Shown here piece after piece: positions 16,175 through 25,099 of a stretch of 64,000 nucleotides of DNA. The position numbers and the translations under genes are program-made. This DNA comes from Sporomusaceae bacterium UBA7701. GTDB lineage: Bacteria > Bacillota > Negativicutes > Sporomusales > UBA7701. Numbering within the stretch: the stretch's first letter is position 1; every line of letters starts with the position of its first letter. The stretch spans positions 149,848 through 213,847 of the forward strand of contig DLGF01000020.1 in assembly GCA_002482545.1 (NCBI GenBank), given 5' to 3'. A model generated the notes under the pieces. The model made no database searches. It worked only from the letters and a program-made list of their open reading frames with translations, and was not told where the DNA came from.

Positions 16175-17566
16175 CAGAATGCCGGTAGCCATGTGGAGGA
16201 TGATGACTACGAAGACCATGAGCGTCTTGATGAGCGTCATGGCGAAGATGTCGGGATAGGACTGGCGGTGGGTCAGGCCGCAGACGGCGAGGAGGGTGAT
16301 GACCGCGCCGTTGTGGGGCATGGTGTCGAGGCCGCCGGAGGCCATGGAGGCCACGCGGTGGAGAATCTCCGGCGACATGCCGATGGAATTGGCCCAGGCC
16401 ATCCAGTCCTTGGCCATGAGGTCGAGGGCGATGGACATGCCGCCCGAGGCCGAGCCGGTAATGCCGGCCAGGGTGCTGACGGTGAAGGCTTCGGAGAAGA
16501 GCGGGGTGCCGCCGATCTTGATGCCCAGGAGAGCGCCGGCGATGGATTTGAAGCCGGGCAGCGAGGCGATTACGTTGCCGTAGCCGACTTCGGAGGCGGT
16601 GTTCATGATGGCCAGCAGCGAGCCGATCGCGCCAGCGTTGAGGGCTTTGGCCAGGCCTCCCGACGGCAGGCGGGCGATGCCCAGGCCGATGGCGGTGAGG
16701 ATGCCGCATACCAGGGCGATGACCAGGGCCCAGATGCCGACGACGTTCTTGACCGCCGGGGCGATCAGCGGCAGCTTCATGGCCGCGAAGGGCTGCAGCA
16801 TGTTGGCGTCCCACTCCAGGCGGGTCATGGCGAAGTTGACGACCAGGACGACCAGCAGCGGCAGGGCCGCAACATACCAGGGGGGCAGGTTGAGGTCTTC
16901 CCGGATTTCCGGTTCGTTAAGGGTGTGCTGGCCGTAGCCTTCGCCCTTGGCCGCGGCCGCCTTCCGGCGGCGCTCCAGGTACAGCAGGCCCAGGGCGAGG
17001 ATGGCCAGGCCGCCGACGGTTCCCAGAACAGGGGCGGCGTAGATGCTGGTGCCGAAGAAATTGGTGGGGATGAGGTTCTGAATCTGGGGAGTGCCCGGGA
17101 AGGCGTCCATGGTGAAGGTGAAGGACCCCAGGGCGATGGTGCCGGGAATGAGGCGTTTCGGGATATCCGCCTCCTTGAACAGGGCGGCGGCGAAGGGATA
17201 AACGGCGAACACCACGACGAACAGGCTTACGCCGCCATAAGTCAGAACACCGCAGGCGAGGACCACGGACAGAATGGCCCGCTCCTTGCCCAAGCCCTTA
17301 ATGATCGCGTGCGCGATGGATTTGGCGAGTCCGGTGTCTTCCATCACTTTGCCGAAAACCGCTCCCAGCATAAATACCGGGAAAAAGGACTTGACGTAGG
17401 TTACTGCTTTAGCCATGAATAATTCCGTGTACGCCGGCATCACGGCAAGGCCCTGCAGCGAGGCCGCGAGAAGGGCGAACACCGGGGCGAACAAAATGAC
17501 CGAATAGCCGCGATAAGCAAAAAACATCAATAGAAACAAGCTAAGCAGTATGCCCAATACTTCCAT
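16172..17566 (-). CDS. GntP-family permease (probable hydroxybutyrate/carboxylate transporter)
   Basis: 464 residues with about 12 hydrophobic segments; a polytopic inner-membrane carrier. GntP-family signatures are LTYGGVSLFVVVFAVYPFA, DAFPGTPQIQN and, near the end, ASGGLDTMPHNGAVITLLAVCGL. The ATG at 17566 (MEVLG) is chosen because AGGAGG lies 6 nt before it; an ATG 6 nt upstream touches the Shine-Dalgarno. GntP members carry gluconate, and some carry D-beta-hydroxybutyrate or other hydroxyacids. The divergent CoA-transferase/thiolase/SDR operon points to 3-hydroxybutyrate or acetoacetate as substrate, which is inference. A sigma54 promoter lies at 17668-17684. Confidence 0.88.
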   Translation of the reverse strand: MEVLGILLSLFLLMFFAYRGYSVILFAPVFALLAASLQGLAVMPAYTELFMAKAVTYVKSFFPVFMLGAVFGKVMEDTGLAKSIAHAIIKGLGKERAILSVVLACGVLTYGGVSLFVVVFAVYPFAAALFKEADIPKRLIPGTIALGSFTFTMDAFPGTPQIQNLIPTNFFGTSIYAAPVLGTVGGLAILALGLLYLERRRKAAAAKGEGYGQHTLNEPEIREDLNLPPWYVAALPLLVVLVVNFAMTRLEWDANMLQPFAAMKLPLIAPAVKNVVGIWALVIALVCGILTAIGLGIARLPSGGLAKALNAGAIGSLLAIMNTASEVGYGNVIASLPGFKSIAGALLGIKIGGTPLFSEAFTVSTLAGITGSASGGMSIALDLMAKDWMAWANSIGMSPEILHRVASMASGGLDTMPHNGAVITLLAVCGLTHRQSYPDIFAMTLIKTLMVFVVIILHMATGIL

Positions 17567-17667
17567 ATTCATCCTCCTCAGTTCGGTTGGTTTTAGGCGC
17601 GGAGCCGCGCAAGGGGCGACCGGCACAGGCCTCCTTTCCGTCGCGGGATGGGCTCACTGCTGAAATA

Positions 17668-17684
17668 TGCAAGTAACGGGCCAA
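17668..17684 (-). promoter_or_regulatory. Sigma54 (-24/-12) promoter of the GntP permease gene
   Basis: On the minus strand the sequence reads TTGGCCCGTTACTTGCA, with GG and GC doublets exactly 12 nt apart as RpoN promoters require. It lies about 100 nt before the permease start, on the flank of the shared TGTCTA repeat cluster. Confidence 0.75.
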
Positions 17685-17781
17685 GGCGGGAAAACCCTGC
17701 GGCCGGGCGGCAGGCCGCGCCAAACGGATAGTATATTCGGAATTATATGAATAATTGGTTTATTGGGGCCGGGCCGGCTAT

Positions 17782-17829
17782 TGTCTAGTATGTCTAGCAT
17801 TCTGAACACTTTGTCTAAAGGTATAGACA
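17782..17829. promoter_or_regulatory. TGTCTA repeat cluster, candidate activator-binding sites
   Basis: TGTCTA occurs at 17782, 17791 and 17812, and its inverse TAGACA at 17824-17829. The last pair forms a palindrome (TGTCTA, 6 nt, TAGACA). The cluster lies about 100 bp from the minus-strand sigma54 promoter and 110-160 bp from the plus-strand one. That suits enhancer sites shared by two divergent RpoN promoters. The activator encoded at 21680 is the likely ligand by proximity. Confidence 0.55.
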
Positions 17830-17939
17830 GACAAAAATAGCCCAACAATAAAGAAAGACGCCGGCGGCAATCCTTGCGGAAAACCGGCTGTTTTAGCCTT
17901 GCCGGGGCCTCAAGCCCGCTTTGCCGGCGGTTTTCGGCC

Positions 17940-17956
17940 TTGGCGCGAGATTTGCA
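17940..17956 (+). promoter_or_regulatory. Sigma54 (-24/-12) promoter of the CoA-transferase operon
   Basis: TTGGCGCGAGATTTGCA with GG at 17942-17943 and GC at 17954-17955, 12 nt apart. The start codon is 35 bp downstream, behind CAGGAGG and GGAGGG. Confidence 0.75.
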
Positions 17957-17990
17957 ATAGCAGGAGGTTAAACAAGACAGGAGGGATGAG

Positions 17991-19541
17991 ATGGCTAAAC
18001 AAATCACCGCCCAGGAAGCCGCCCGGCTCGTACGCGACAGAGCAACCGTCGCCACCAGCGGCTTTGTCGGGAACGGTCATCCGGAAGCACTGACCGCCGC
18101 GCTGGAAGAACGTTTTTTGGCCGAACATGCTCCCCGCAATCTTACCTTAATGTACTGCGCCGGGCAAGGCGACGGAAAGGACCGGGGCCTCAACCACCTT
18201 GGCCACGAAGGGCTGGTGAGCCGCGTTATCGGCGGGCACTGGAACCTGGCGCCCAAGCTTGGCAAACTGGCTGTGGAGAATAAGGTGGAGGCCTACAATT
18301 TCCCCCAGGGAACGCTCACCCACTGGTTCCGGAATGTGGCCGGACACAAGCCGGGGGTCATTACCAAGGTGGGGCTCTATACCTTTGTCGATCCACGGAT
18401 CGAAGGCGGAAAAATCAATGAGGTGACCAAGCGGGAACTGGTCGAGGTCATCGAACTCGGCGGCGAAGAATGGCTCTGGTACAAGCCCTTTCCCGTCGAC
18501 GTGGCCTTCATCCGCGGCACCAGCGCCGACGAAAACGGCAACATCACCATCGAGCACGAAGCCGTTGCGCTGGAGATCCTGCCGATCGCCCAGGCGGCGA
18601 AAAACTCCGGGGGCCTGGTGATCGTCCAGGTGGAGCGCATGGTCGCGAGCGGCACGCTGAAGCCCATGCAGGTGAAAGTGCCCGGCATCATCGTGGACTA
18701 TATCGTTGTGGCGGATGAACCGGCAAAGCATATGCAGACTTTTGGCGAACAGTATAATCCGGCCTACTCCGGCGAGATCCGCGTGCCCCTTACGGCGATA
18801 TCGCCCATGCCGCTGGACGAGCGGAAAGTCATCGCCAGAAGGGCGGCGATGGAGCTCATCCCCAACGCCAAGGTCAATCTGGGCATCGGTGTTCCGGAAG
18901 GGGTCGCCCTGGTCGCCAATGAAGAAGGCGTCGGCCAGCTGATGACCCTCACGGTGGAGGCCGGCCCGATCGGAGGGGTTCCGGCCGGCGGGCTGAGCTT
19001 CGGAGCGGCCGTCAACGCCGAAGCGATCATCGACCAGCCCTACCAGTTCGACTTCTATGACGGCGGCGGCCTGGACCTGGCGTATCTGGGGCTGGCCGAG
19101 ACCGACCGGCACGGGAATATCAACGTCAGCAAGTTTAAAGGCCGGGTGGCGGGCTGCGGCGGCTTTATCAACATCACCCAGAACGCCAAGCGGGTCGTCT
19201 TCTGCGGCACGTTTACCGCCGGGGGGCTGTCGGTCCGGATTGCGGACGGGAAGCTGACCATCATCACGGAAGGCAAGGCCAGGAAGTTCCTCAGCCAAGT
19301 CGAGCAGATCACCTTTAGCGGCGACTATGCCAAAAAGATCGGGCAGCCGGTCCTGTACATCACCGAACGGGCGGTGTTCGAGCTGACGGCGGAAGGGCCG
19401 ATGCTGACCGAGATCGCTCCGGGCGTGGATCTGGCCAAGGATGTCCTGGCGGTGATGGACTTCAGGCCCCTGATCGCGCCGGACCTCAAGGTCATGGATG
19501 AGCGGATCTTCCGGGAAGCGCCAATGGGGCTTCAGTTGTAA
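17991..19541 (+). CDS. Acetate CoA-transferase / 3-oxoacid CoA-transferase (YdiF/Pct family, fused subunits)
   Basis: 516 residues, with both halves of a class I CoA-transferase in one chain. The N-terminal half has ATVATSGFVGNGHPEALTAALEERF. The C-terminal half has GIGVPEGVALVANEEG followed by the active-site region TVEAGPIGGVPAGGLSFG, where the glutamate would form the CoA thioester. The family moves CoA between acetyl-CoA (or another acyl-CoA) and short acids. With the thiolase and SDR behind it, activation of acetoacetate is the most natural role, although propionate or butyrate cannot be excluded. ATG at 17991 follows GGAGGGATGAG. Confidence 0.88.
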   Translation: MAKQITAQEAARLVRDRATVATSGFVGNGHPEALTAALEERFLAEHAPRNLTLMYCAGQGDGKDRGLNHLGHEGLVSRVIGGHWNLAPKLGKLAVENKVEAYNFPQGTLTHWFRNVAGHKPGVITKVGLYTFVDPRIEGGKINEVTKRELVEVIELGGEEWLWYKPFPVDVAFIRGTSADENGNITIEHEAVALEILPIAQAAKNSGGLVIVQVERMVASGTLKPMQVKVPGIIVDYIVVADEPAKHMQTFGEQYNPAYSGEIRVPLTAISPMPLDERKVIARRAAMELIPNAKVNLGIGVPEGVALVANEEGVGQLMTLTVEAGPIGGVPAGGLSFGAAVNAEAIIDQPYQFDFYDGGGLDLAYLGLAETDRHGNINVSKFKGRVAGCGGFINITQNAKRVVFCGTFTAGGLSVRIADGKLTIITEGKARKFLSQVEQITFSGDYAKKIGQPVLYITERAVFELTAEGPMLTEIAPGVDLAKDVLAVMDFRPLIAPDLKVMDERIFREAPMGLQL

Positions 19542-19597
19542 AAGGCCGGCGGGAAGATTTCCGCCGGCCGGCGATAACGTCAATAAAGGGGTGCGAT

Positions 19598-20776
19598 ATG
19601 CGAGAAGTAGTAATTGTCAGCGCCGTGCGGACCGCCATCGGCAATTTCAACGGAGCGCTGGCTCCGCTGTCGGCGGTGGACCTCGGCGGCGCGGTGATCC
19701 GCGGAGCCCTTGAGCGGGCCGGGGTTGCCGCCGATCTCGTGGATGAGGTCATCATGGGGAATATCCTTCAGGCCGGTCTGGGGCAGAATCCCGCCCGCCA
19801 GGCGGCGATCAAAGCCGGGGTGCCGATCGGGACGCCGTCGATGGCCATCAATAAATTGTGCGGCTCGGGGCTCAAGGCCGTCAATCTGGCGGCGCAGGCC
19901 ATCGGCAGCGGCGACGCCGAGATCGTGGTGGCCGGCGGCATGGAAAGCATGACCAACGCCCCCTATCTCCTCGACAAGGCGCGTTTCGGCTACCGCATGG
20001 GCCATGGCCGGCTGATCGACACGCTGATTCGGGATGGCCTGTGGTGCGCCATGAGTGACTGCCATATGGGCATCACCGCCGAAAACATCGCCGAGCGGTT
20101 CGGCGTGACCCGGGCCGAGCAGGACCAGCTGGCTTTCGAGTCCCAGGCCAAGGCCATCCGCGCCCGGGAAAGCGGCGTGTTCCAAAAGGAGATCCTACCG
20201 GTGGCTGTTCCCGGGAGGAAAGGCGAAATCTTCGTCGACGCCGACGAATATCCGAAACAGGAAACAACCCTCGAATCGCTCGGCGGTCTCAAACCGGCCT
20301 TTAAAAAGGACGGCACCGTTACCGCCGGCAACGCCTCCGGCATCAACGACGGGGCGGCGGCGGTCGTGGTCATGGCGGCGGATAAAGCGCGGGAACTGGG
20401 CCTGAAGCCGCTGGCCCGCATCCGTTCCTACGGCACCGCCGGGGTCGATCCGGCAATCATGGGCATGGGGCCGGTGCCGGCTACCCAAAAAGCCCTGGCC
20501 AAGGCCGGCTTGTCCATCGGCGATATCGACCTGGTGGAAGCGAACGAGGCTTTTGCCGCGCAGTTCCTGGCGGTAGGCAAAGAACTCGGCTTCATCAAGG
20601 ACAGGGTCAATATTTTCGGCGGAGCCATCGCCCTCGGGCATCCCATCGGAGCGAGCGGAGCCCGCGTGCTGGTGACCCTGCTCAACGCCCTGGAACAGCG
20701 GGAGGCGAGGCTCGGCCTGGCCACCCTGTGCATCGGCGGCGGCCAGGGCGTGGCGACGGTCGTCGAACGCCTGTAA
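19598..20776 (+). CDS. Acetyl-CoA C-acetyltransferase (thiolase)
   Basis: 392 residues, typical of biosynthetic-type thiolase II. The acylated cysteine is Cys88 in INKLCGSGLKAVNLAAQAI. The histidine is in GGAIALGHPIGASGAR and the second cysteine in LATLCIGGGQG. Reversibly splits acetoacetyl-CoA into two acetyl-CoA. Second gene of the sigma54-driven operon; in an anaerobe the same enzyme could also run toward acetoacetyl-CoA synthesis. ATG at 19598 has AAAGGGGTG upstream. Confidence 0.93.
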   Translation: MREVVIVSAVRTAIGNFNGALAPLSAVDLGGAVIRGALERAGVAADLVDEVIMGNILQAGLGQNPARQAAIKAGVPIGTPSMAINKLCGSGLKAVNLAAQAIGSGDAEIVVAGGMESMTNAPYLLDKARFGYRMGHGRLIDTLIRDGLWCAMSDCHMGITAENIAERFGVTRAEQDQLAFESQAKAIRARESGVFQKEILPVAVPGRKGEIFVDADEYPKQETTLESLGGLKPAFKKDGTVTAGNASGINDGAAAVVVMAADKARELGLKPLARIRSYGTAGVDPAIMGMGPVPATQKALAKAGLSIGDIDLVEANEAFAAQFLAVGKELGFIKDRVNIFGGAIALGHPIGASGARVLVTLLNALEQREARLGLATLCIGGGQGVATVVERL

Positions 20777-20813
20777 GCTGCGGAAGCTTTGGATCAGAAT
20801 GGAGGAGAGGCAA

Positions 20814-21554
20814 ATGAGAGGCTTGAAAGATAAAGTGGTGTTGATCACCGGCGCGGCCAGCGGCATCGGCAGGGCGACCGTGCTCCGCTTCGCCGAGGAA
20901 GGGGCCCGGGTGGTTGTGGCCGACTTCGCCGACGGCTCGGCGACGGTGGAGGAAGTGAAGGCCAAGGGCGCCGCAGCGCTTTACGTCCAGGTCGACGTCG
21001 TTTCCCCGGACAGTGTCCGGGCGATGGTCGACCAGACGGTGGCCGCCTTCGGAAGGGTCGATGTCCTGATCAATAACGCCGGCATCACCAAGGATGCCAT
21101 GATGAAGAAAATGAGCAAAGAGGCCTGGGACGACGTCGTCGCCGTCAACCTCACCGGGGTGTTCAACTGCACTTCGGCGGTGCTGCCGCACCTGCTGGAG
21201 CAGAAATCGGGCGTGGTTCTGACTTCCTCCTCGGTGGTCGGGCTCTATGGCAACCTGGGGCAGACCAACTATGCCGCAACCAAGTGGGGAGTCATCGGCA
21301 TGACCAAATCCTGGGCCAAGGAGATGGCCAGGAACGGCCTCAGGTTCAACTGCGTGGCGCCCGGATTCATCGGTACCGAAATGGTCCGGAAAATCCCCGA
21401 GCAGGTGCTCAACGAAAAAATCCTGATCAAGGTGCCGGCCGGCCGGCTGGGCGAGCCGGAAGAAGTGGCGGCGGCCTTCGCTTTCCTGGCCTCGGACGAC
21501 GCCCAATTCATCAACGGGGCGGTTCTCAGCATCGACGGCGGCTGCACTCTGTAA
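20814..21554 (+). CDS. Short-chain dehydrogenase (3-hydroxybutyrate dehydrogenase or acetoacetyl-CoA reductase)
   Basis: 246 residues with the classical SDR motifs: TGAASGIG near residue 12, NNAG near residue 89, the catalytic serine in LTSSSVVG and the YxxxK motif in NYAATKWG. The ATG at 20814 is preferred because GGAGGAGAGG (20801-20810) lies directly before it. The sequence fits FabG/PhaB/Bdh-type enzymes. In this operon either oxidation of 3-hydroxybutyrate to acetoacetate or NAD(P)H-linked reduction of acetoacetyl-CoA is plausible; the transporter and CoA-transferase favour the catabolic reading. Confidence 0.88.
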   Translation: MRGLKDKVVLITGAASGIGRATVLRFAEEGARVVVADFADGSATVEEVKAKGAAALYVQVDVVSPDSVRAMVDQTVAAFGRVDVLINNAGITKDAMMKKMSKEAWDDVVAVNLTGVFNCTSAVLPHLLEQKSGVVLTSSSVVGLYGNLGQTNYAATKWGVIGMTKSWAKEMARNGLRFNCVAPGFIGTEMVRKIPEQVLNEKILIKVPAGRLGEPEEVAAAFAFLASDDAQFINGAVLSIDGGCTL

Positions 21555-21562
21555 GCCGTCAG

Positions 21563-21604
21563 CAATCAGCCCTGCCCTAGCGGCGGGCTGATTGTCTTTA
21601 TTTG
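21563..21604 (+). terminator. Terminator of the CoA-transferase operon
   Basis: CAATCAGCCC (21563-21572) pairs with GGGCTGATTG (21585-21594), followed by TCTTTATTTG. It separates the operon from the activator gene. Confidence 0.8.
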
Positions 21605-21679
21605 TATACATGTCTGCGGCAGGATAAAGCCAGGGTGATGTCTAATTATTTATACACCAATCGAGTGGAGGACAACACC

Positions 21680-23791
21680 ATGCGCTTTTACGATTTGATG
21701 AATACCGAAGTCGCGGCTTTGCGGCCGGAGATGACGATGCGGCAGGCCGCCGAGCTGTTCCGGGAGAAAAAGGTGGGCGGCGCCCCGGTGGTGGATGCCG
21801 AAGGCATGCTGATCGGGCTGATCAATCGGTCTCATTTCGTGAAGGTGGTCGCCGCCGGCGGCGCGCCGGACCGGCTGGTAGGAGAGCTTATGACCCGGGA
21901 CGTGTATTGCCTCGACGCGGATATGACCGTCAGCCAGCTGCAGCAACGGAAGGAACTGTATCAATACAGCTATTTCCCGGTCGTCGACCGGCACAAGCGC
22001 CCGGTGGGGTGCATTCACCGCAACGATCTGATCCGGTACCTTTCCGAACGCTCGCTGTTTTTGGCCGAAGAGCTGCAGGCCGTGCTCGATTCGGTGCGCA
22101 GCGGGGTTGTCGCCGTCAATGCCGACGGGATCATTACCCAGTTCAACCCGGCGGCGGAAAGGATAACCGGCCTGCGGGCCGAACTGGCGGTCGGGCGAAA
22201 CGCCGCGGACATCATCCCCAACACCGGGATGCAGCGGGTTCTGGCCACCGGAATGCCTGAACTCAATCAGAAGCAGAACTTGGGCAATTGCGAGATTATC
22301 ACCCACCGCTCGCCGATCATCAAGGGCAAGATGGTGATGGGGGCGGTCGCGGTGTTTCAGGACGTAACCGAGATGGAGAAGATCGCCGCGGAACTTGAAA
22401 ACGTGAAAGAACTGCAGAGCACGCTGGAGTCGGCCATTGAAAGCGTTGTCGAGGGCATCTGCGTCGTTGACAAGGACGGCATTCTGAAAATGATGAACCG
22501 GTCCTACGGGGAGTTTATCGGCGTCGATGCCGAGGAGATGATCGGCAGGCATGTCACCGAAGTAATCCCCAACACCCGGATGCATATCGTCGCCCAGACC
22601 GGCAAACCCGAGATCGGGGACGTGCAGCGGATCAACAACAATAATGTCGTCGTCACCCGCATACCGATCATCAAGGACGGCGAAGTGGTCGGCGCGGTGG
22701 GAAAAGTGCTGTTCCGGGATCTCAAGGATTTCAAGATGCTGGCCCGCAAGCTCACCGACCTCCAGTCCGAGCTGGAGTACTACAAGGAGGAACTGGCCAA
22801 GGCCCAGGGCGGCAAGCATACCCTGGACAACATCATCGGCGCCAGTGAAAAGCTGGTGTGGCTGAAAGCGATCGCCGCCCGGGCGGCCAAGGGCGCTTCC
22901 ACCATACTCATTCTCGGCGAGAGCGGCACCGGCAAGGAGGTGTTCGCCAACGCCATCCACAACGCCAGTCCCCGGCGGTACGGTCCGTTCATCAAGGTCA
23001 ATTGCGCGGCGGTGCCGGAGAATCTCCTCGAATCCGAGCTTTTCGGCTACGAGGAGGGAGCTTTTACCGGGGCCCGCAAGGGCGGGAAACCGGGCAAGTT
23101 CGAACTGGCCAACGGCGGCACGATTTTTCTGGATGAAATCGGCGATATGACCATGGCGATGCAGGCCAAGCTGCTGCGCGTCCTCCAGGAGCGGGAGTAT
23201 GAACGGGTGGGCGGCACCAAGACGCTGAAAACCGACGTCCGGGTGGTCGCCGCCACCAACCGGAACCTGGAAGGCATGATCGAAAAGGGCGAATTCCGAC
23301 AGGATTTATATTACCGGCTGAATGTCATCACCATCACCATTCCGCCCCTTCGTGAACGGCGGGAGGACATCGCCAGCCTATCCCTTGCGCTGCTGAAGAA
23401 GATCAACAGCCAGCTCCAGTGCGGGGTCGAGGGAGTTTCCCCGGAGGCCATGCATTTGCTGCGCGAGTACAACTGGCCGGGAAATGTCCGCGAGCTTGAG
23501 AATGTGTTGGAGCGGGCGGTCAATCTCATCGACGATGAAGTCAGCATCCAGCCCTGGCATCTTCCGCCGCTGCTCAAGCAGGGCAACAAGGCCGGCTCCG
23601 ACCGGGCGGAGATGAGCGAAGGCTTGAGCGGGGTTCTCGTCGAGGCCGAAAAGGAGGCGATCTGCAAGGCGCTGGAAGCCGCCGGCGGCAACCGGAGCAA
23701 GGCGGCCAAGCTTCTCGGCATCCATCGTTCCGGGCTGTATCAGAAACTGCAGAAATATCATATCAAACCGGTTGCCGATTATCACGGCTGA
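21680..23791 (+). CDS. Sigma54-dependent activator with two CBS and two PAS domains
   Basis: 703 residues from the ATG at 21680 (GGAGG at 21667-21671). Order: two CBS motifs (1-125; MRQAAELFREKKVGGAPVVD, then YSYFPVVDRHKRPVGCI), PAS (about 130-235), a second PAS (about 255-360), a coiled linker, the AAA+ domain (about 380-615), and a Fis-type helix-turn-helix (NRSKAAKLLGIHRSGLYQKL). The AAA+ core is intact: Walker A GESGTGKE, the sigma54-contact loop GAFTGA, Walker B GGTIFLDEIGD and arginine fingers. CBS pairs usually bind adenine nucleotides, so energy-state sensing is inferred. It probably drives the divergent sigma54 promoters at 17668 and 17940. Confidence 0.93.
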   Translation: MRFYDLMNTEVAALRPEMTMRQAAELFREKKVGGAPVVDAEGMLIGLINRSHFVKVVAAGGAPDRLVGELMTRDVYCLDADMTVSQLQQRKELYQYSYFPVVDRHKRPVGCIHRNDLIRYLSERSLFLAEELQAVLDSVRSGVVAVNADGIITQFNPAAERITGLRAELAVGRNAADIIPNTGMQRVLATGMPELNQKQNLGNCEIITHRSPIIKGKMVMGAVAVFQDVTEMEKIAAELENVKELQSTLESAIESVVEGICVVDKDGILKMMNRSYGEFIGVDAEEMIGRHVTEVIPNTRMHIVAQTGKPEIGDVQRINNNNVVVTRIPIIKDGEVVGAVGKVLFRDLKDFKMLARKLTDLQSELEYYKEELAKAQGGKHTLDNIIGASEKLVWLKAIAARAAKGASTILILGESGTGKEVFANAIHNASPRRYGPFIKVNCAAVPENLLESELFGYEEGAFTGARKGGKPGKFELANGGTIFLDEIGDMTMAMQAKLLRVLQEREYERVGGTKTLKTDVRVVAATNRNLEGMIEKGEFRQDLYYRLNVITITIPPLRERREDIASLSLALLKKINSQLQCGVEGVSPEAMHLLREYNWPGNVRELENVLERAVNLIDDEVSIQPWHLPPLLKQGNKAGSDRAEMSEGLSGVLVEAEKEAICKALEAAGGNRSKAAKLLGIHRSGLYQKLQKYHIKPVADYHG

Positions 23792-24101
23792 CGGCCATGG
23801 GGAATTTTCCGATATGGCGCAATCGCCGTGGCCGGCCTGGAAGCAAAAAGACCTCCCTTCGAGGGAGGCCTTTTTGCTGTTGCTTCAATATTCGTACCAA
23901 GGCGCTGCGGGGAAAAACTTTTTAAGCCCCGGGAAGCGGCTGGAGCCTTAGCGGTTCTAACTGCCCGCGCCGCGGCATAACCTATAGGAAAACCTTGCGG
24001 GGAAGGAGCGGTAATAAAGAATAATTTCCAAAAAAAGGAAAAATTCACAAAGAGAACGAATAAAAGAAAGACGGAATTGAAAATAGGGAAAGGTAAAGAC
24101 G
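23792..24101. other. Intergenic region of about 310 bp
   Basis: Apart from the terminator at 23843-23880, it holds no gene that can be supported. The last 100 bp are purine-rich and AT-rich up to the ATG at 24102. No sigma54 element or clear sigmaA promoter was recognised. Confidence 0.4.
23843..23880 (+). terminator. Terminator after the CBS-PAS activator gene
   Basis: GCAAAAAG and CCTCCC pair with GGGAGG and CTTTTTGC around TTCGA, with one A-C mismatch in the stem, and the hairpin runs into a T stretch. Confidence 0.85.
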
Positions 24102-24623
24102 ATGAAAAAAAGAAAAGTGTGCATCTATGACGCCTGTCCCTACGACATGCCATCTTTCGCCAACGATGACCGGACATCGGTTTTTGCTCATCTGGGGGCC
24201 AGAGCGGGGTATACCACCTTGGCTTGGATCGCGCTGATGAAGGGAGTCGTTCCGGGCCAGAGCTTTTTCACCGGCCTGTCGATGCTGGCCATGTCCCTGC
24301 TTTTCGACTATCTCAAGTTTTCTCCCCAAACGGCTTTTCGCCGGAATATCGTTTGGCTGGGTTATGTTTTTACCTTATTTTGGCTGCTGGTAGGTATAAT
24401 CGGGCTATTCCAGGTAATCACTATAGTCAAGGCTCCGGACGGCCTTTTCATTACCGCGACCGAAGATTTCTGGGGCTGGAGGGATTTCTATTTCCCGGCG
24501 CGAAATCTTTGGGCAGGAGTCGGGCTGACCCTTATCGGGATGACGATCATCGACTGGGTCACCAATATTTCGGCCGGGGAGGCCAAAAGCATTCAAATGC
24601 AAGGGAAGCCAAAGGGGCCCTGA
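24102..24623 (+). CDS. Unknown membrane protein
   Basis: 173 residues, not recognised. A polar, Cys-containing N-terminus (KVCIYDACPYDMPSFANDD) is followed by hydrophobic stretches around residues 36-70, 84-107 (WLGYVFTLFWLLVGIIGLFQVI) and 135-155, so three or four membrane segments are likely. The stop overlaps the start of the next gene (TGATG), suggesting that the two membrane proteins are made together. The upstream ribosome site is weak (AAAGG). Confidence 0.6.
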   Translation: MKKRKVCIYDACPYDMPSFANDDRTSVFAHLGARAGYTTLAWIALMKGVVPGQSFFTGLSMLAMSLLFDYLKFSPQTAFRRNIVWLGYVFTLFWLLVGIIGLFQVITIVKAPDGLFITATEDFWGWRDFYFPARNLWAGVGLTLIGMTIIDWVTNISAGEAKSIQMQGKPKGP

Positions 24624-25039
24624 TGGATGGAAGAATGAAGGAGGGGGTTTCCATAGACGAGACGGTTTTGATTACCGCAATCATATATCTGGCGCTCGTA
24701 ACAGGGGCGTTGTTAAAGTTTGCCAATTACGGAATCCGGGACAGCAACCTGTTATGGGTGCCGATTCTGCCGATTGCCTTTCTTCTGGTTCTCCCCGTGG
24801 CTTTTCTGTTCTCTGTGGCCACCGCCGACGAGCCGGTGAAGGTCAAATTGGTGAGCATCTTTATCGTGCCCGTCATCGCCGTCAAGTACTTTCCCGTTAT
24901 GGTGGGGGTTGCCGCCGACGGCATCGCCAATTGCCAGGCCAGTTGCCGCAGCAATGTCATCGAGATCACCTGGCCTTCCTACCGGCAGTATTGTTTCGAA
25001 TCCGCCGGCGCGTTCGGCCATAAGTTCAAGATGTCCTGA
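24623..25039 (+). CDS. Unknown membrane protein, coupled to the preceding gene
   Basis: 138 residues, not recognised. Three hydrophobic segments are visible: TVLITAIIYLALVTGALLKF (about 13-33), a long LLWVPILPIAFLLVLPVAFLF stretch (about 45-66) and SIFIVPVIAVKYFPVMVGVAA (about 78-98). The C-terminal 40 residues carry three cysteines (NCQASCRS and QYCFES). The ATG at 24623 overlaps the upstream stop; an ATG at 24635 would also work. A terminator follows, making a two-gene unit. Confidence 0.6.
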   Translation: MDGRMKEGVSIDETVLITAIIYLALVTGALLKFANYGIRDSNLLWVPILPIAFLLVLPVAFLFSVATADEPVKVKLVSIFIVPVIAVKYFPVMVGVAADGIANCQASCRSNVIEITWPSYRQYCFESAGAFGHKFKMS

Positions 25040-25067
25040 CCAGGCAAGGGAATAGCGGGGCAAACCG

Positions 25068-25099
25068 AAAACCCCCGGCGGAAAGCCGAGGGTTTTTAA
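25068..25099 (+). terminator. Terminator of the two-gene membrane-protein unit
   Basis: AAAACCC and CGGC pair with GCCG and GGGTTTT around GGAAA, with one bulged base on each side, then a short T run. Confidence 0.75.
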
